A DNA stretch of 64,000 nt from JABMOV01 sp964344305 (GTDB lineage Bacteria; Fidelibacterota; Marinisomatia; Marinisomatales; JABMOV01): positions 50,323 to 114,322 of the forward strand of contig CAYFMT010000006.1 in assembly GCA_964344305.1 (NCBI GenBank). Direction: 5' to 3'. Shown here piece after piece: positions 1-10,400 of the stretch. The notes under the pieces are model-generated. The model was not told the DNA's origin. It did no database searches and saw only the letters and a list, made by a program, of their open reading frames with translations. Position 1 is the stretch's first letter; each line of letters starts with the position of its first letter. The translations under genes and the position numbers were made by a program.

Positions 1-1
1 C

Positions 2-826
2 GTGGTACGAACATTCGGAGATGTATCTCGAACCGTAGGACCGGGACTTCGATTCCACATTCCATATCCGGTTGAAACGGTGGATACACCAAAAGTAACA
101 GAGGTCAAAAGGATTGAGATAGGTTTTCGTTCCCTTGGGAAGCAATTCCGAAAAATGGAAAATGAAAGCCTCATGCTTACTGGAGATGAAAACATAGTGG
201 ATGCTGAACTCATTGTTCAGTACAAAATCAAAGATCCGGTGAATTACCTCTACAAATTTGTTGAACCAGAGATTACGGTCCGGGAAGCATCCGAAGCATC
301 ACTTCGTACTGTGATCGGCCGTCACACCATTGATGAAGCATTGACGGACGGAAAATTCACTATCCAGGAGGAAACAAAAACCCTGTTGCAGGAAGTCCTC
401 GATAAATATGAAACAGGTATCCTCATCGTGGCTGTGCAGCTTCAGGCTGTATCCCCGCCAAACCAGGTGGTGGCCGCATTCAAGGATGTGGCATCAGCCA
501 AGGAAGATAAGAATCGTATGATCAATCAGGCAGAAGGGTATAGAAATGATGTCATTCCCAAAGCGCGCGGAGAAGCGGAAGCACGGATCAGTGAAGCAGA
601 AGGATTCAGAGAAGCAAGAATCAAGCGCGCTGAAGGTGATGTAGCAAAATTCCGTGCCATCCTGGCTGAATACAAAAAAGCCAAGGACATCACTGAAAAA
701 CGCCTTTACCTTGAAGCCATGGAAGAAATTTTGCCCGGCATTAAGAAATATATCGTGCCGAAGGGAGGAGATGGCAATTTGCTCAATCTCCTGAATCTCA
801 CATCTGATGGAAAAGGAGGCAAGTAA
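2..826 (+). CDS. hflK: HflK, FtsH protease modulator (5' truncated)
   Basis: The visible 274 residues are a band-7/SPFH domain followed by an Ala/Glu/Arg-rich coiled coil, as in HflK. The family forms a membrane-anchored HflK-HflC complex that surrounds and restrains the AAA protease FtsH. The N-terminal membrane segment lies outside the window; the GTG at position 2 is probably an internal Val codon. The stop codon shares bases with the hflC start (TAATG), so the two are translationally coupled, as is usual for this pair. The identification rests on family resemblance plus the hflC neighbour. Confidence 0.88.
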   Translation: MVRTFGDVSRTVGPGLRFHIPYPVETVDTPKVTEVKRIEIGFRSLGKQFRKMENESLMLTGDENIVDAELIVQYKIKDPVNYLYKFVEPEITVREASEASLRTVIGRHTIDEALTDGKFTIQEETKTLLQEVLDKYETGILIVAVQLQAVSPPNQVVAAFKDVASAKEDKNRMINQAEGYRNDVIPKARGEAEARISEAEGFREARIKRAEGDVAKFRAILAEYKKAKDITEKRLYLEAMEEILPGIKKYIVPKGGDGNLLNLLNLTSDGKGGK

Positions 827-1674
827 TGAGGAAAGCATTATTGGCTATCGTACTGCTTGCCCTGGTTATTATCTGGTCAACAGTATTTATTGTGGACATT
901 ACAGAACAAATTGTGATTCTACAGTTTGGTAAACCGGTTCGCACTATCTATGAACCTGGTCTGAACATGAAACTACCGGCCCCATTCCAGAATGCCATTG
1001 CCATTGACAAGAGGTTGCTGGAATATGATGTTCCGCCTGAAGAGATCCTCAGCAAGGATAAAAAAACACTCATCGTGGACAATTATGTCAGGTGGCGTAT
1101 TGTTGATCCGCTTTTGTTCCTGCAGACTGTACAGGCAATACCAAATGCTGTAACACGCCTGGATGACATTGTGTATTCAGAATTGCGTCGGGAGCTGGGT
1201 ACCCACGACATGGCAGAGATTATCACAGAGAACCGTGAATTGATCATGGAAAAAGTCACCGAATTGAGCAATGAAGCCGGAAAAGAATACGGTATTGAAG
1301 TTGTGGATGTGCGTATCCGCAGGGTGGACCTGCCTGAAGAAAATGAGGCATCCATTTATGCCCGAATGGAAGCAGAACGGAATCGTCAGGCGAATAAATT
1401 CCGATCCGAAGGTGAAGAGGAAGCCAAAAAGATTCGTGCAACAACAGATCGTGATCGCACGGTACTCCTTGCTGAATCTTATAAGAAATCTGAAGAAATT
1501 CGTGGTGAAGGTGAAGCTAAAGCAGCGGATATATATGCACAGTCCTTTAATAGCGACCCGGAATTCTATGAATTCATGCGAACACTGGAAGCTTATAAAA
1601 AGATACTGGACAACAACACTACGCTTGTATTACCGGGAGATGCAGAAATATTCAAGCTGTTAAATGAAAAATAG
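826..1674 (+). CDS. hflC: HflC, FtsH protease modulator
   Basis: A 282-residue protein with one N-terminal membrane anchor (about residues 4-22), an SPFH domain (about 23-190) and a charged helical tail containing a run of E-G-E-x-K/A units, the standard HflC layout. Together with HflK it is expected to form the membrane cage that regulates FtsH. It starts at the ATG overlapping the hflK stop. A hairpin lies just downstream before hslV, so the protease genes that follow may be in the same transcript or separately expressed. Confidence 0.92.
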   Translation: MRKALLAIVLLALVIIWSTVFIVDITEQIVILQFGKPVRTIYEPGLNMKLPAPFQNAIAIDKRLLEYDVPPEEILSKDKKTLIVDNYVRWRIVDPLLFLQTVQAIPNAVTRLDDIVYSELRRELGTHDMAEIITENRELIMEKVTELSNEAGKEYGIEVVDVRIRRVDLPEENEASIYARMEAERNRQANKFRSEGEEEAKKIRATTDRDRTVLLAESYKKSEEIRGEGEAKAADIYAQSFNSDPEFYEFMRTLEAYKKILDNNTTLVLPGDAEIFKLLNEK

Positions 1675-1695
1675 TTAGAACAATTGAAAGTATCG

Positions 1696-1714
1696 GGGTG
1701 GCTTTCCGCCACCC
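1696..1714 (+). other. Intergenic hairpin between hflC and hslV
   Basis: GGGTGGC and GCCACCC form a perfect 7-bp stem with a 5-base loop. No T-run follows, so it is not a canonical intrinsic terminator; it could stabilise or attenuate the hflKC message. Function is inferred only from position. Confidence 0.45.
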
Positions 1715-1751
1715 TGGTACATGATGATTTTAACCTGTAAAGGAGATAGAT

Positions 1752-2297
1752 TTGAAAAATCTGGATATTCGTTCCACAACCATTCTTGGTGTGCGAAAGG
1801 GAAAGAATGTTGCCATGGGAGGCGATGGTCAGGTGACATTCGGTGACATGGCTTTCAAACAGAAAGCAGTCAAAGTGCGTGAATTTGAAACGGAAAAAGG
1901 CAAAGTACTGGGTGGATTTGCAGGCGCTGCTGCTGACGCACTCAATCTCTTTGAAAAATTTGAACAAAAACTGGATGAATACGAAGGCGATCTACGTCGA
2001 GCAGTTGTAGAACTGGCCAAGGAGTGGCGAACAGACAAATACCTCCGTCACCTTGAAGCGCTTCTGGCCTTAATGGACAAGCAGGGGAGCTACATCGTTT
2101 CCGGTGATGGGAATGTCATTGAACCGGATGGACCAATTATTGCCATTGGATCCGGTGGTGGGTTTGCCCAATCTGCTGCTGCAGCATTTCTGGAAAACAA
2201 ATCATTATCCGCAACGGATATTGTAAAAAAATCCTTAAAGATAGCCGCAGATCTATGTATTTATACAAATGACAGCATTACGGTTCTGGAGACATAG
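1752..2297 (+). CDS. hslV: HslV (ClpQ) ATP-dependent protease peptidase subunit
   Basis: Threonine peptidase that forms the proteolytic double hexamer of the HslUV (ClpYQ) complex in the cytoplasm. The conserved TTIL motif follows an eight-residue leader, so Thr9 is the expected catalytic N-terminus after self-processing. GGDGQVT, GFAGAAADA, ELAKEWRTDK and IGSGGGFAQ blocks match the family, and the length (181 residues) is normal. The start is TTG with a good AGGAGA ribosome site at about 1740-1745. hslU follows immediately, 1 bp downstream. Confidence 0.96.
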   Translation: MKNLDIRSTTILGVRKGKNVAMGGDGQVTFGDMAFKQKAVKVREFETEKGKVLGGFAGAAADALNLFEKFEQKLDEYEGDLRRAVVELAKEWRTDKYLRHLEALLALMDKQGSYIVSGDGNVIEPDGPIIAIGSGGGFAQSAAAAFLENKSLSATDIVKKSLKIAADLCIYTNDSITVLET

Positions 2298-2298
2298 C

Positions 2299-3642
2299 AT
2301 GAATGACCTGACACCGAAACAAATCGTACGCGAGCTCAACAAATATATCGTAGGCCAGGACAAAGCAAAAAGAGCCGTTGCCATCGCCATGCGAAATCGT
2401 TGGAGGCGACAACAGGTACCGGACTCCATGAGGGATGAGATCGTTCCGAATAATATAGTTCTTATTGGCCCCACCGGTGTGGGGAAAACGGAGATTTCAC
2501 GCCGTCTGGCCCATCTTGCGAATGCACCGTTTTTAAAAATTGAAGCCAGCAAGTTTACCGAAGTAGGCTATGTTGGCAGGGATGTGGAATCCATCATAAG
2601 GGATTTGACAGACATTGCTGTAACTCAGGTTCGTCATGAGATGGAAGAAGAGGTGACTGAACGTGCTGTTGAACTGGCACAATTACGACTGTTGGATCTG
2701 CTGTTCCCACCAGACACATTGTCCGCTGAAAGAAAAAAGAGTCCTGAAGCAGAGGACAGGTATCATCGCAATCGTGAACGTCTGTTGAAGAAACTGGAAA
2801 ATGGTGACTTTGAAGAAAAACTGGTAGACGTTGAAGTCACTGAAGATACCATGCCCAGCATGCAAATTTTTGGACCTCTGGGAATGGAAGACATTGGAGC
2901 AAATATCAAGGATATGCTGTCCAATGTCATGCCAGGAAGCAAAAAGAAACGACGCATGCGAGTGTATGAGGCGCGTGAAGTTCTTATTGAACAGGAAGCA
3001 TATAATCTCATTGATCAGGATGAGGTTATACGGATTGCAAAAGAGCGTGTGGAGGACAATGGCATTGTATTCCTTGATGAGATTGATAAAATCGTAGGTG
3101 AAAGCTCCACCGTGGGTCCTGATGTCAGTCGTGAAGGGGTTCAACGAGACCTCCTTCCAATCATAGAAGGAAGCACGGTCCAGACTAAGTATGGAATGAT
3201 AAAAACAGACCATGTTCTTTTCATCTCCGCCGGGGCATTTCATGTATCCACGCCGTCTGATATGATACCGGAACTGCAGGGACGTTTTCCAATTCGTGTG
3301 GAAATGGATAAACTGTCAACAGGTGATTTTGTTAAGATCCTGACCCATCCAAAATCTGCATTGATAAAACAGTACAAAGCGTTGCTTGCCGCTGAGGGTG
3401 TGACACTTGATTTTGATCGTACCGCTATTCGGGCAATTGCAAAATTTGCCACGGAAGTGAACAACAAAACAGAAAACATCGGTGCGAGAAGATTGCATAC
3501 AATCATGACCACACTCCTTGATGAATATATGTTTGACCAGACGGGTGTCAAAAACAGCGAAATCACCATTACCAAGGATATCGTGGAAGAAAAACTGGCT
3601 GATATCGCAGAGGACCAGGATTTAAGCAGATATATTTTATGA
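2299..3642 (+). CDS. hslU: HslU (ClpY) unfoldase ATPase
   Basis: AAA+ ATPase that unfolds substrates and feeds them to HslV. Walker A is GPTGVGKTE, Walker B is FLDEIDK, and the long charged insertion between them is the HslU-specific I domain. The C-terminus ends in a short hydrophobic tail (SRYIL), which in the family inserts into HslV to activate it. The ATG at 2299 is preferred over an upstream in-frame start at 2269 because it gives the conserved MNDLTPKQIV N-terminus directly after hslV. Length 447 residues is typical. Confidence 0.97.
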   Translation: MNDLTPKQIVRELNKYIVGQDKAKRAVAIAMRNRWRRQQVPDSMRDEIVPNNIVLIGPTGVGKTEISRRLAHLANAPFLKIEASKFTEVGYVGRDVESIIRDLTDIAVTQVRHEMEEEVTERAVELAQLRLLDLLFPPDTLSAERKKSPEAEDRYHRNRERLLKKLENGDFEEKLVDVEVTEDTMPSMQIFGPLGMEDIGANIKDMLSNVMPGSKKKRRMRVYEAREVLIEQEAYNLIDQDEVIRIAKERVEDNGIVFLDEIDKIVGESSTVGPDVSREGVQRDLLPIIEGSTVQTKYGMIKTDHVLFISAGAFHVSTPSDMIPELQGRFPIRVEMDKLSTGDFVKILTHPKSALIKQYKALLAAEGVTLDFDRTAIRAIAKFATEVNNKTENIGARRLHTIMTTLLDEYMFDQTGVKNSEITITKDIVEEKLADIAEDQDLSRYIL

Positions 3643-3708
3643 TGGAAAAAGTGTTAAGGATGAAGAAAGAAGGATGAAGTATCTGACAACCGAAAATAAG
3701 AGGAAGAA

Positions 3709-4626
3709 ATGACCAAGGATTTTTTACATATCAGGGATTTTTCAACATCTGAATTGCTGGACACACTGGAACTTGCAGGTGAGATCAAGGCAAAATTTCG
3801 AAATAAAGAAACCTTTCACCCGTTCAAAGATCGCTCACTTGCAATGATATTTGCAAAACCATCTGCCAGAACTCGAGTTTCCTTTGAAACTGGTTTCACC
3901 TGGATGGGTGGTCATGCCCTATACCTTGGCCCCAATGATATTGGGATTGGGAAACGTGAAGCCGTAAAGGATATTTCCAGGGTATTGAGCCGATACAATG
4001 ATATGATCATGGCGAGATTATTCGAACACAGACATATGATAGAACTTGCCGAGCATGCGTCAATCCCAGTGATCAATGGTCTAACGGATTACAATCATCC
4101 CTGCCAGATCATGGCGGATATTTTAACCATTAAAGAACATCGGAAAACACTGGATGATTTAAAAGTGGTTTACGTGGGTGATGGAAACAATATTGTCCAT
4201 TCCTGGCTACAGCTGGCATCACGATTACCCATGGAATTTGTCTGTGCATGTCCCCAGGGATATGAACCTGACAAAGAAACCCTTTCGATGGTATCAGACT
4301 GTCAAAAGTCCACGGCTCAGGTTTCACATGATTTGGTGAAGGCGGTAAAGGGTGCGGATATTATTTATACGGATGTATGGGCATCCATGGGACAGAAAGA
4401 AGAGGCAGAGGAAAGGGAAAAAATCTTTGCAGATTTTCAGGTAAATGAATTTGTTATGTCTCAGACCGGGAAAGAGTCGTTGTTCATGCATTGCCTCCCG
4501 GCGGAAAGAGGAAGAGAAGTATCGGACGGTGTTATGGAAGCAGATTATTCGATCGTTTTTGATGAAGCGGAGAATAGAATGCATGCACAAAATGCAATCA
4601 TGGTACAACTCTTTAAGAATCTCTAA
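3709..4626 (+). CDS. argF: Ornithine carbamoyltransferase
   Basis: Transfers the carbamoyl group of carbamoyl phosphate to ornithine to give citrulline in arginine synthesis. The carbamoyl-phosphate loop reads KPSARTR (usual form STRTR), followed by NHPCQ, the ornithine-binding segment DVWASMG and the C-terminal MHCLPAERG block, all diagnostic of the transcarbamoylase fold and of the ornithine enzyme. At 305 residues it is full length. It stands alone after hslU with no other arg genes in the window. The S-A variation in the phosphate loop is the only oddity. Confidence 0.93.
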   Translation: MTKDFLHIRDFSTSELLDTLELAGEIKAKFRNKETFHPFKDRSLAMIFAKPSARTRVSFETGFTWMGGHALYLGPNDIGIGKREAVKDISRVLSRYNDMIMARLFEHRHMIELAEHASIPVINGLTDYNHPCQIMADILTIKEHRKTLDDLKVVYVGDGNNIVHSWLQLASRLPMEFVCACPQGYEPDKETLSMVSDCQKSTAQVSHDLVKAVKGADIIYTDVWASMGQKEEAEEREKIFADFQVNEFVMSQTGKESLFMHCLPAERGREVSDGVMEADYSIVFDEAENRMHAQNAIMVQLFKNL

Positions 4627-4665
4627 GAAAAGGGGTGGATCGGACGGCCACCTTATAATAGGGTA

Positions 4666-5397
4666 CTAGTCTTCTTCTGACCAGTGAATGTCAAATGTCC
4701 GGTAGGATACCCGGCTTTGATCTTGAACTGAAACGACTATCTCAACGTCAGCAGTTTTTCCGGGATCGATCATCGTATCAGAAATAACACCGGTACCATA
4801 GATCATTTCTTTTCCATTTACAAATGCGGAATCCAACCCAATCTCTTCTGTGGTACTGGTCCATAAATGTGCAATGACCCTTACAAAATCTGCACGCCGT
4901 TGCCCGGTGTTTTTTACACGACCCTTAATGATTTCTTTTTTGGGGTAGGCAAATACCTGGGGATCACTTACCCATTCGACATGTGGTGAAAGTCGCGTCT
5001 CCTCGTCAACTTTAACCACATGTTTTCGATCTATGACAAGCATTCCAAGTTGTGTTCGAATCGTGAGCTCCAGATCGGTTTCACGTATAATTTCACCAAG
5101 AACCACAGTACCATTGTTTAAAATGATTCGATGCTGAAGTTCAGGCTTTCTAACCAATTCAAGCAGCCTGGGGTCAATCTCTGGCATTGCCTTTCGCTTT
5201 TCATAGACCCGAATGACTTGCTTCAATGAATCGATTTCATTCTTCAATTCATCCAGTTCATATCGGTATTCGAAAAATGGCTCACCATCTGGAAGTACGG
5301 ACGTGGTATCCTGGTCCGGTTTTAATGGTGGAATGGTTTCTGTATCCTGAGCGAATAATGAAATAGAAACCAGGAGGAACAGCATCATGTATTTCAT
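4666..5397 (-). CDS. Secreted protein with coiled coil and FxLYD-like C-terminal domain
   Basis: Begins with a signal peptide (MKYMMLFLLVSISLFAQ), then a charged coiled-coil stretch (about residues 45-75), a short beta-rich segment about a regulated edge (about 90-130) and a C-terminal beta domain (about 140-243) resembling the FxLYD or Ig-like domains of periplasmic proteins. Its ATG overlaps the stop of the upstream HEAT lipoprotein by 4 bp, so the pair is probably co-translated and may work together in the envelope. No specific function can be assigned. Confidence 0.65.
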   Translation of the reverse strand: MKYMMLFLLVSISLFAQDTETIPPLKPDQDTTSVLPDGEPFFEYRYELDELKNEIDSLKQVIRVYEKRKAMPEIDPRLLELVRKPELQHRIILNNGTVVLGEIIRETDLELTIRTQLGMLVIDRKHVVKVDEETRLSPHVEWVSDPQVFAYPKKEIIKGRVKNTGQRRADFVRVIAHLWTSTTEEIGLDSAFVNGKEMIYGTGVISDTMIDPGKTADVEIVVSVQDQSRVSYRTFDIHWSEED

Positions 5398-6533
5398 GAT
5401 GAACGTCCTTTCATCTGTGCATGAAAAGCACGCCTGCGTATTTCTTCACGGTAATGATCCTCCTGACGAAGTTTTTTCACCGCGCTGAGAATATGTGTAT
5501 ACAAATGATAGTTCTCAGGTTCATCCAGGAGAGGTAGCAGGGATGCAATCACATCAGGGTCTCCATATTCACCAAGTTTCTCTATTGCTTTTGCCCTGAG
5601 CTGGCGAGGGTAGTCTTTGCCATTGGCAATTTCTATAACGGTCTTGATGACCTCCGGTTCATTGAAATCGCCCAGGGCATCCAGTAATGTATTCAGTAGA
5701 CTGAAGTATTCCTTTTTTCCAGTATTGTAAGTATCCAGAAGCGTGAGCACGAGGTTTTCCTGTTTAACACCAGCCATGGTGTTCAGGGCGAAATCCCGAA
5801 CCTCTGTATTGGTTTCCGGGTCACCAAGAAGCTCAGTAAAAGCACCAACCACCTCAGTTGCCTCCTTCTTTCCAAGGATTTCCACAGCCCGGTTTCGGAC
5901 CCCAATATTGATGTCAGGATCTCTGGCGATTTTCATCAGAACAGGTATGGCTTCATTATCCCCGATGGCACCGAGAGTTTCAGCCAGGAGTTTTTCTGTT
6001 CTGGATAGATTGGCCTTCGAGACTTCATAAAGATCCAGTAATGTAATAATCTGATCCTTGGTTCGAACCTTGTTCAGGTTTTTCACCAGGACCATATGCA
6101 ACTCATTTGATTTCTCTTCAATTCGATGCATGGATTGCACCATGGCTTCAGGTGCTTTTGGGTTGTCTCTGAATTGTGCAAGAAATTCGATGGAGGCAAT
6201 CATGAATGTCATGTCCAGTGCGTCTGCTTCTGCCACCACTTCTGCAAGAGCGTTCAGGGCAGTTGGATGATGTGTTTCAGCCAGGGCTTCTCCGGCTGAA
6301 AGGCGAATATCAAGAGGAAGATTAGCATCCTGGTAAATGACAATGAGTTCTTCCAGTGCCTGGATCCGTCCATCACGATACGCATTTCGGAGCTTTTCTA
6401 TATCACTGGGCTGCACATTACCGTAGGAGGATTTCTTCCCGCCAAACAACTTCATCTGCCGAAGTTTGGAACAACCTCCAAACATCAGCAAGATGGATAT
6501 GGACAGTATGATTAACCTAGTCTGAGTATTCAT
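5394..6533 (-). CDS. HEAT-repeat lipoprotein
   Basis: An N-terminal lipoprotein signal with the lipobox LMFGGC (Cys21) leads into a 350-residue all-helical region made of repeated units of about 30-35 residues with patterns such as IRLSAGEAL, VRNRAVEILG and LRAKAIEKLGEYGD, typical HEAT/PBS-type repeats. Such proteins are scaffolds for protein contacts. It sits between lpxH (17-bp overlap upstream) and the secreted FxLYD-like protein (4-bp overlap downstream), forming a tight three-gene envelope operon. Confidence 0.75.
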   Translation of the reverse strand: MNTQTRLIILSISILLMFGGCSKLRQMKLFGGKKSSYGNVQPSDIEKLRNAYRDGRIQALEELIVIYQDANLPLDIRLSAGEALAETHHPTALNALAEVVAEADALDMTFMIASIEFLAQFRDNPKAPEAMVQSMHRIEEKSNELHMVLVKNLNKVRTKDQIITLLDLYEVSKANLSRTEKLLAETLGAIGDNEAIPVLMKIARDPDINIGVRNRAVEILGKKEATEVVGAFTELLGDPETNTEVRDFALNTMAGVKQENLVLTLLDTYNTGKKEYFSLLNTLLDALGDFNEPEVIKTVIEIANGKDYPRQLRAKAIEKLGEYGDPDVIASLLPLLDEPENYHLYTHILSAVKKLRQEDHYREEIRRRAFHAQMKGRSS

Positions 6534-7257
6534 AAGGAATTAGTGTTAATTCTGAACCATCAAAATACCCGTAACTGGGCGCATGAATCCAGTCTCCAAG
6601 GATTAAAAGTTTTCCACCGTTTACATCCCGATCAACCCGCTGATGATAGTGCCCGGAAATAACGTAGTCTATCGTTCCGACAGTTTGTTTTTCAGCATAC
6701 GTCATCAATTCATTCTGAACGCGATTGTTGTAGTCATCACTGTGACCATTTCGGTATCCTCTGTTGGATATCCAGTGTGCAAATGCATAGCCAATGTTGG
6801 AGTGGAGCCATCGATATAGCCAGATAAAAACAGGGTTCCGAATAACGGCTTTTAATATTCGATATCCGTGATCCCAGGAGAGGATACCATCGCCATGTGT
6901 GAGGTGGAATGATTTGCCTTCACAGTCAAACTCCAAATGCTCTAGATAAACATTTGTCATAAGTTTGTCGGACATGAAAGACTGAACCCAGTAATCGTGA
7001 TTCCCAAGGATGTAGTGGACATCAATTTCTGCATCTCTCAGTTTCTGTATTTCTACATACAGGTCAAAGTACATTTTGGGAATAGTATGTGGGTATTCAA
7101 AATAAAAATCAAACAAGTCACCCACAATAAACAGGGTTCCTCCCGTTTCCCGAACTCGCTGAAGAAATGAGAAAAAGTGCCGCTGACGCCGTCTGGATTT
7201 TTCTGACTCAGTTAGCATTAAGTGGACGTCAGAAACGAAATAGAGAGGACATTCCAT
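6517..7257 (-). CDS. lpxH: UDP-2,3-diacylglucosamine hydrolase-like metallophosphoesterase
   Basis: Calcineurin-type phosphoesterase of the LpxH family, which splits UDP-2,3-diacylglucosamine to lipid X and UMP in lipid A synthesis at the inner membrane. All metal motifs are present in order: SDVHL, GDLFDF, GNHDYW, THGDG and GHYH. The 246-residue length fits. ATG at 7257 is chosen; an in-frame TTG two codons earlier is possible. Presence of this gene supports a lipopolysaccharide outer membrane. A UDP-sugar substrate is family inference; related phosphoesterases of unknown substrate also exist. Confidence 0.82.
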   Translation of the reverse strand: MECPLYFVSDVHLMLTESEKSRRRQRHFFSFLQRVRETGGTLFIVGDLFDFYFEYPHTIPKMYFDLYVEIQKLRDAEIDVHYILGNHDYWVQSFMSDKLMTNVYLEHLEFDCEGKSFHLTHGDGILSWDHGYRILKAVIRNPVFIWLYRWLHSNIGYAFAHWISNRGYRNGHSDDYNNRVQNELMTYAEKQTVGTIDYVISGHYHQRVDRDVNGGKLLILGDWIHAPSYGYFDGSELTLIPYEYSD

Positions 7258-7403
7258 AGACAAATAACTTATGACCGAATAAGAATTCGCACAAATGTCT
7301 TTTTAACGTCTTTCCTGTAACGTAATCCAATAATAATCTCTTTGGATAGCATTAGGAGGTAATTTCGTCAATTGACATTTCATGGAAATAACCCTAATCT
7401 TCC

Positions 7404-10400
7404 GTGGAACTGAGCAAAAAAACAGTCGTACTCAAACCAGTGAAAAACATTATTATCACAATTTTCCTGATCTCCTGTCAGGTACTCTTTGCCCAATTTG
7501 GTCAAAATAAGGTGCAATACCGTTCATTTGACTGGGAATACATCAAATCCAGCCATTTTGATATTTATTATTACAACGAGTCCTATGATCTGGCCACGTT
7601 TACTGCAGAGGTTGCTGAGGAAGCCTATGAGCAAATCTCCAAGCATCTGCGGTGGGTTCTGCGGAAACCTGTATCGATCATTGTGTATGACTCACACAAT
7701 GATTTTCAGCAGACCAATATAACATGGAGTTATATGACTGAGGGAATTGGTGGTGTGACAGAACTATTTAAAAACCGTGTGGTATTGCCTTTTGAAGGGA
7801 ATTATGAACAGTTTCGCCATGTTGTGCACCATGAGCTCGTTCATGCCATGATCAATGACATGGTTTACGGTGGGAATATTCAAAGCATCATTTCAGGAAA
7901 GCAAAGATTGAATATACCGCTGTGGACCAATGAAGGCCTGTCAGAATATCTCTCCCAGAACTGGGACACAAAAGCGGATATGATCATACGTGATATTGCC
8001 ATCAATGAATACATTCCGAAAGTCCAGGAACTGGATTATTACATGGCGTACAAAGGTGGTCAATCGGTGTGGAGATTTATTTCTCAGACCTACGGTCGTG
8101 AAATGGTGGGTGAAATCTTTGCAGCCATGAAAAAAACCCAACGCGCTGAAAAAGGTTTTTCGCAGGCCTTGGGTATGGATTTTGATGATCTGACAGAAAA
8201 ATGGCACAAATACCTTAAGAAGGAGTATTGGCCGGATATTGCTGGCAGGGATGAAATTGAGGATATTGCCAAGAAACTCACTGATCACGAAAAGACAAGA
8301 AATTACTATAACATATCGCCTGCGGTTTCTCCGGATGGTAGTCAAATAGCCATTCTTTCTGATCGTTCCGGATACGCGGATATCTATCTGCTGGATGCCA
8401 TTACCGGTGAAGAAATCAAGAGGCTTGTTAAAGGGAATCGATCCATTGATTTTGAGGAATTAAAGTGGCTTCAACCGGGAATATCCTGGTCTCCGGATGG
8501 TACCCATATAGTCCTGGCTGCGAAATCTGGGAAACGAGATGCATTGCATCTCATCAATGTAGAAACTCGTAAATCTGAGATGATCCATCTGGAATTTGAT
8601 GGATTATTTACGGCAGCATGGTCCCCTGATGGTCAGCGACTGGCATTTGTTGGGAATCAAGGGAAAGCAAGCGACCTCTATTTATATGATCTGGAAACCA
8701 AATCTCTATCGAATATTACTCAGGATATTTTTTCTGACTCAGAGCCTGTTTGGAATAGCTCTGGTACTCAATTGGCATTTGTATCAGACAGGGGACCGTA
8801 TTTAAAAGATGGTGTACATGAAGAAACACAGGTGGTGTTTGATTCAAATATGTATACCCATGAATACAGCCAGACCGATATCTATATCATTGATGTTCAA
8901 TCCAGGGAGATCCAGCGCATTACACGGACTGATTACAGCGAAAACTATCCTGTATGGGCGCATACGAACCCCGTCTTGTTTTATACAGCAGACTATAATG
9001 GTGTGTGGAATATTCACCGTTACGATAATCTTTCGAAAGAAACGGTGCCTGTAACAAATATCCTCACCGGTATTCAACAGCTGAGCTTAACTCAGGATGA
9101 TCAGGTTCTGGTCTTTGCCGGTTATGCCAGCAGAGGATGGGATATTTACAGTTTAACAAATCCGTTGGGTTTGCCTGAAGTATCCGTGGCCGTTTCAAAT
9201 TATATAGCCACAAGGGATTCCATCGATGATTCCATAGTGGACATGAGACTGGATAAAAAGCGGGATGGGATCATCAATACGCAATCCAGGGGTGATTACA
9301 GCCAATACATCTTTGCCCCTCACTATGATAAGTACAATCTGGGGTATACTGAGACTAACCAGATGGAGGATGAACTAAGCAGCGATACTACCCGGCAGTC
9401 CGATTCCTTTTTGCCGCACGCCTATAAAACACGATTCACTCTGGATATGGTGAGCGGTAATCTGTCCATCAGTTCGTTGTTTGGGGCTCAGGGCATGACC
9501 TATTTTACCTGGAGTGATATCATGGGAGATCATCAGATTACCCTTGGGACGGAAATGGTTTTAACCCTCGAAAACAGCGATTATTTCTTATCCTACGCCT
9601 ACTTAAAAAATCGTGTAAACTGGTATTTTACCGGATTTCAGACAGCGGATTTCTTCTCTGATGTATACTCAACCCAGATTGCACGATTAAGACACTACGG
9701 GGCGGCCCTGTATGCAGCCGTCCCCTTAAATCGATTTATGCGCTTTGATGTTGGAGCGTCATACCATACCATCAATTATCAACAGTGGCAGCAAGATAAC
9801 CTGACTTTAGAATATGAGGTTGTCCAGGAAGATGGTTTTTCTGCCACCCTGCCCATTACCAGTTGGGTTTTTGATAACACAGTTTATGGTTATACTGGAC
9901 CTGTAGATGGCACACGACAAAATGTTTCATTCTTTACCAGTCCAAAAACGGGGAAGGATGGCATTGAGTTTTACACCCTCTCATGGGATTTCCGCAAATA
10001 TTGGCTCATTGGTCGGGAATATTCACTGGCCTTCAGGTTCTTCACTGGAAAAAGTGTGGGACCAAATGCACAAAAATATATACTGGGTGGATTGCCGTAC
10101 TGGTTATTTGGTCGCGGTGAGACAGATGGGGAAAAGGATAAAAGCAATTATCGAGATGGAATACTAAACACTGATAATGAAACACTTCTGGAAGACATCT
10201 ATTTCGCCAATTACGCTACGCCTGTCCGCGGCAGCCGCTATTATGAGCGATTTGGTACCAATGTTATTCTGTCCAACATGGAGTTCAGGTTTCCCTTTAT
10301 TAATTATCTGGCTCTGGGTTTTCCATTTAAAGCTATTTTTGGTAACATTCGGGGACACACATTCTTTGATATTGGTGCTGCCTGGGATAACCCAAAGGAA

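Noticed and set aside
2269..2298. Upstream start for hslU
   Set aside because: The extra ten residues overlap hslV and do not match the conserved HslU N-terminus, which begins at 2299.
2683..3243. Minus-strand 186-codon frame inside hslU
   Set aside because: It lies wholly within a well-supported gene and has no recognisable domain.
4627..4660. Hairpin between argF and the convergent gene as a terminator
   Set aside because: The stem GGGGTGG/CCACCTT relies on two G-U pairs and lacks a T-run, so support is too weak.
7355..7361. AGGAGGT as the ribosome site of the large fusion gene
   Set aside because: It is more than 40 bp upstream of the GTG start, and an in-frame stop at 7395 prevents a closer start in that frame.
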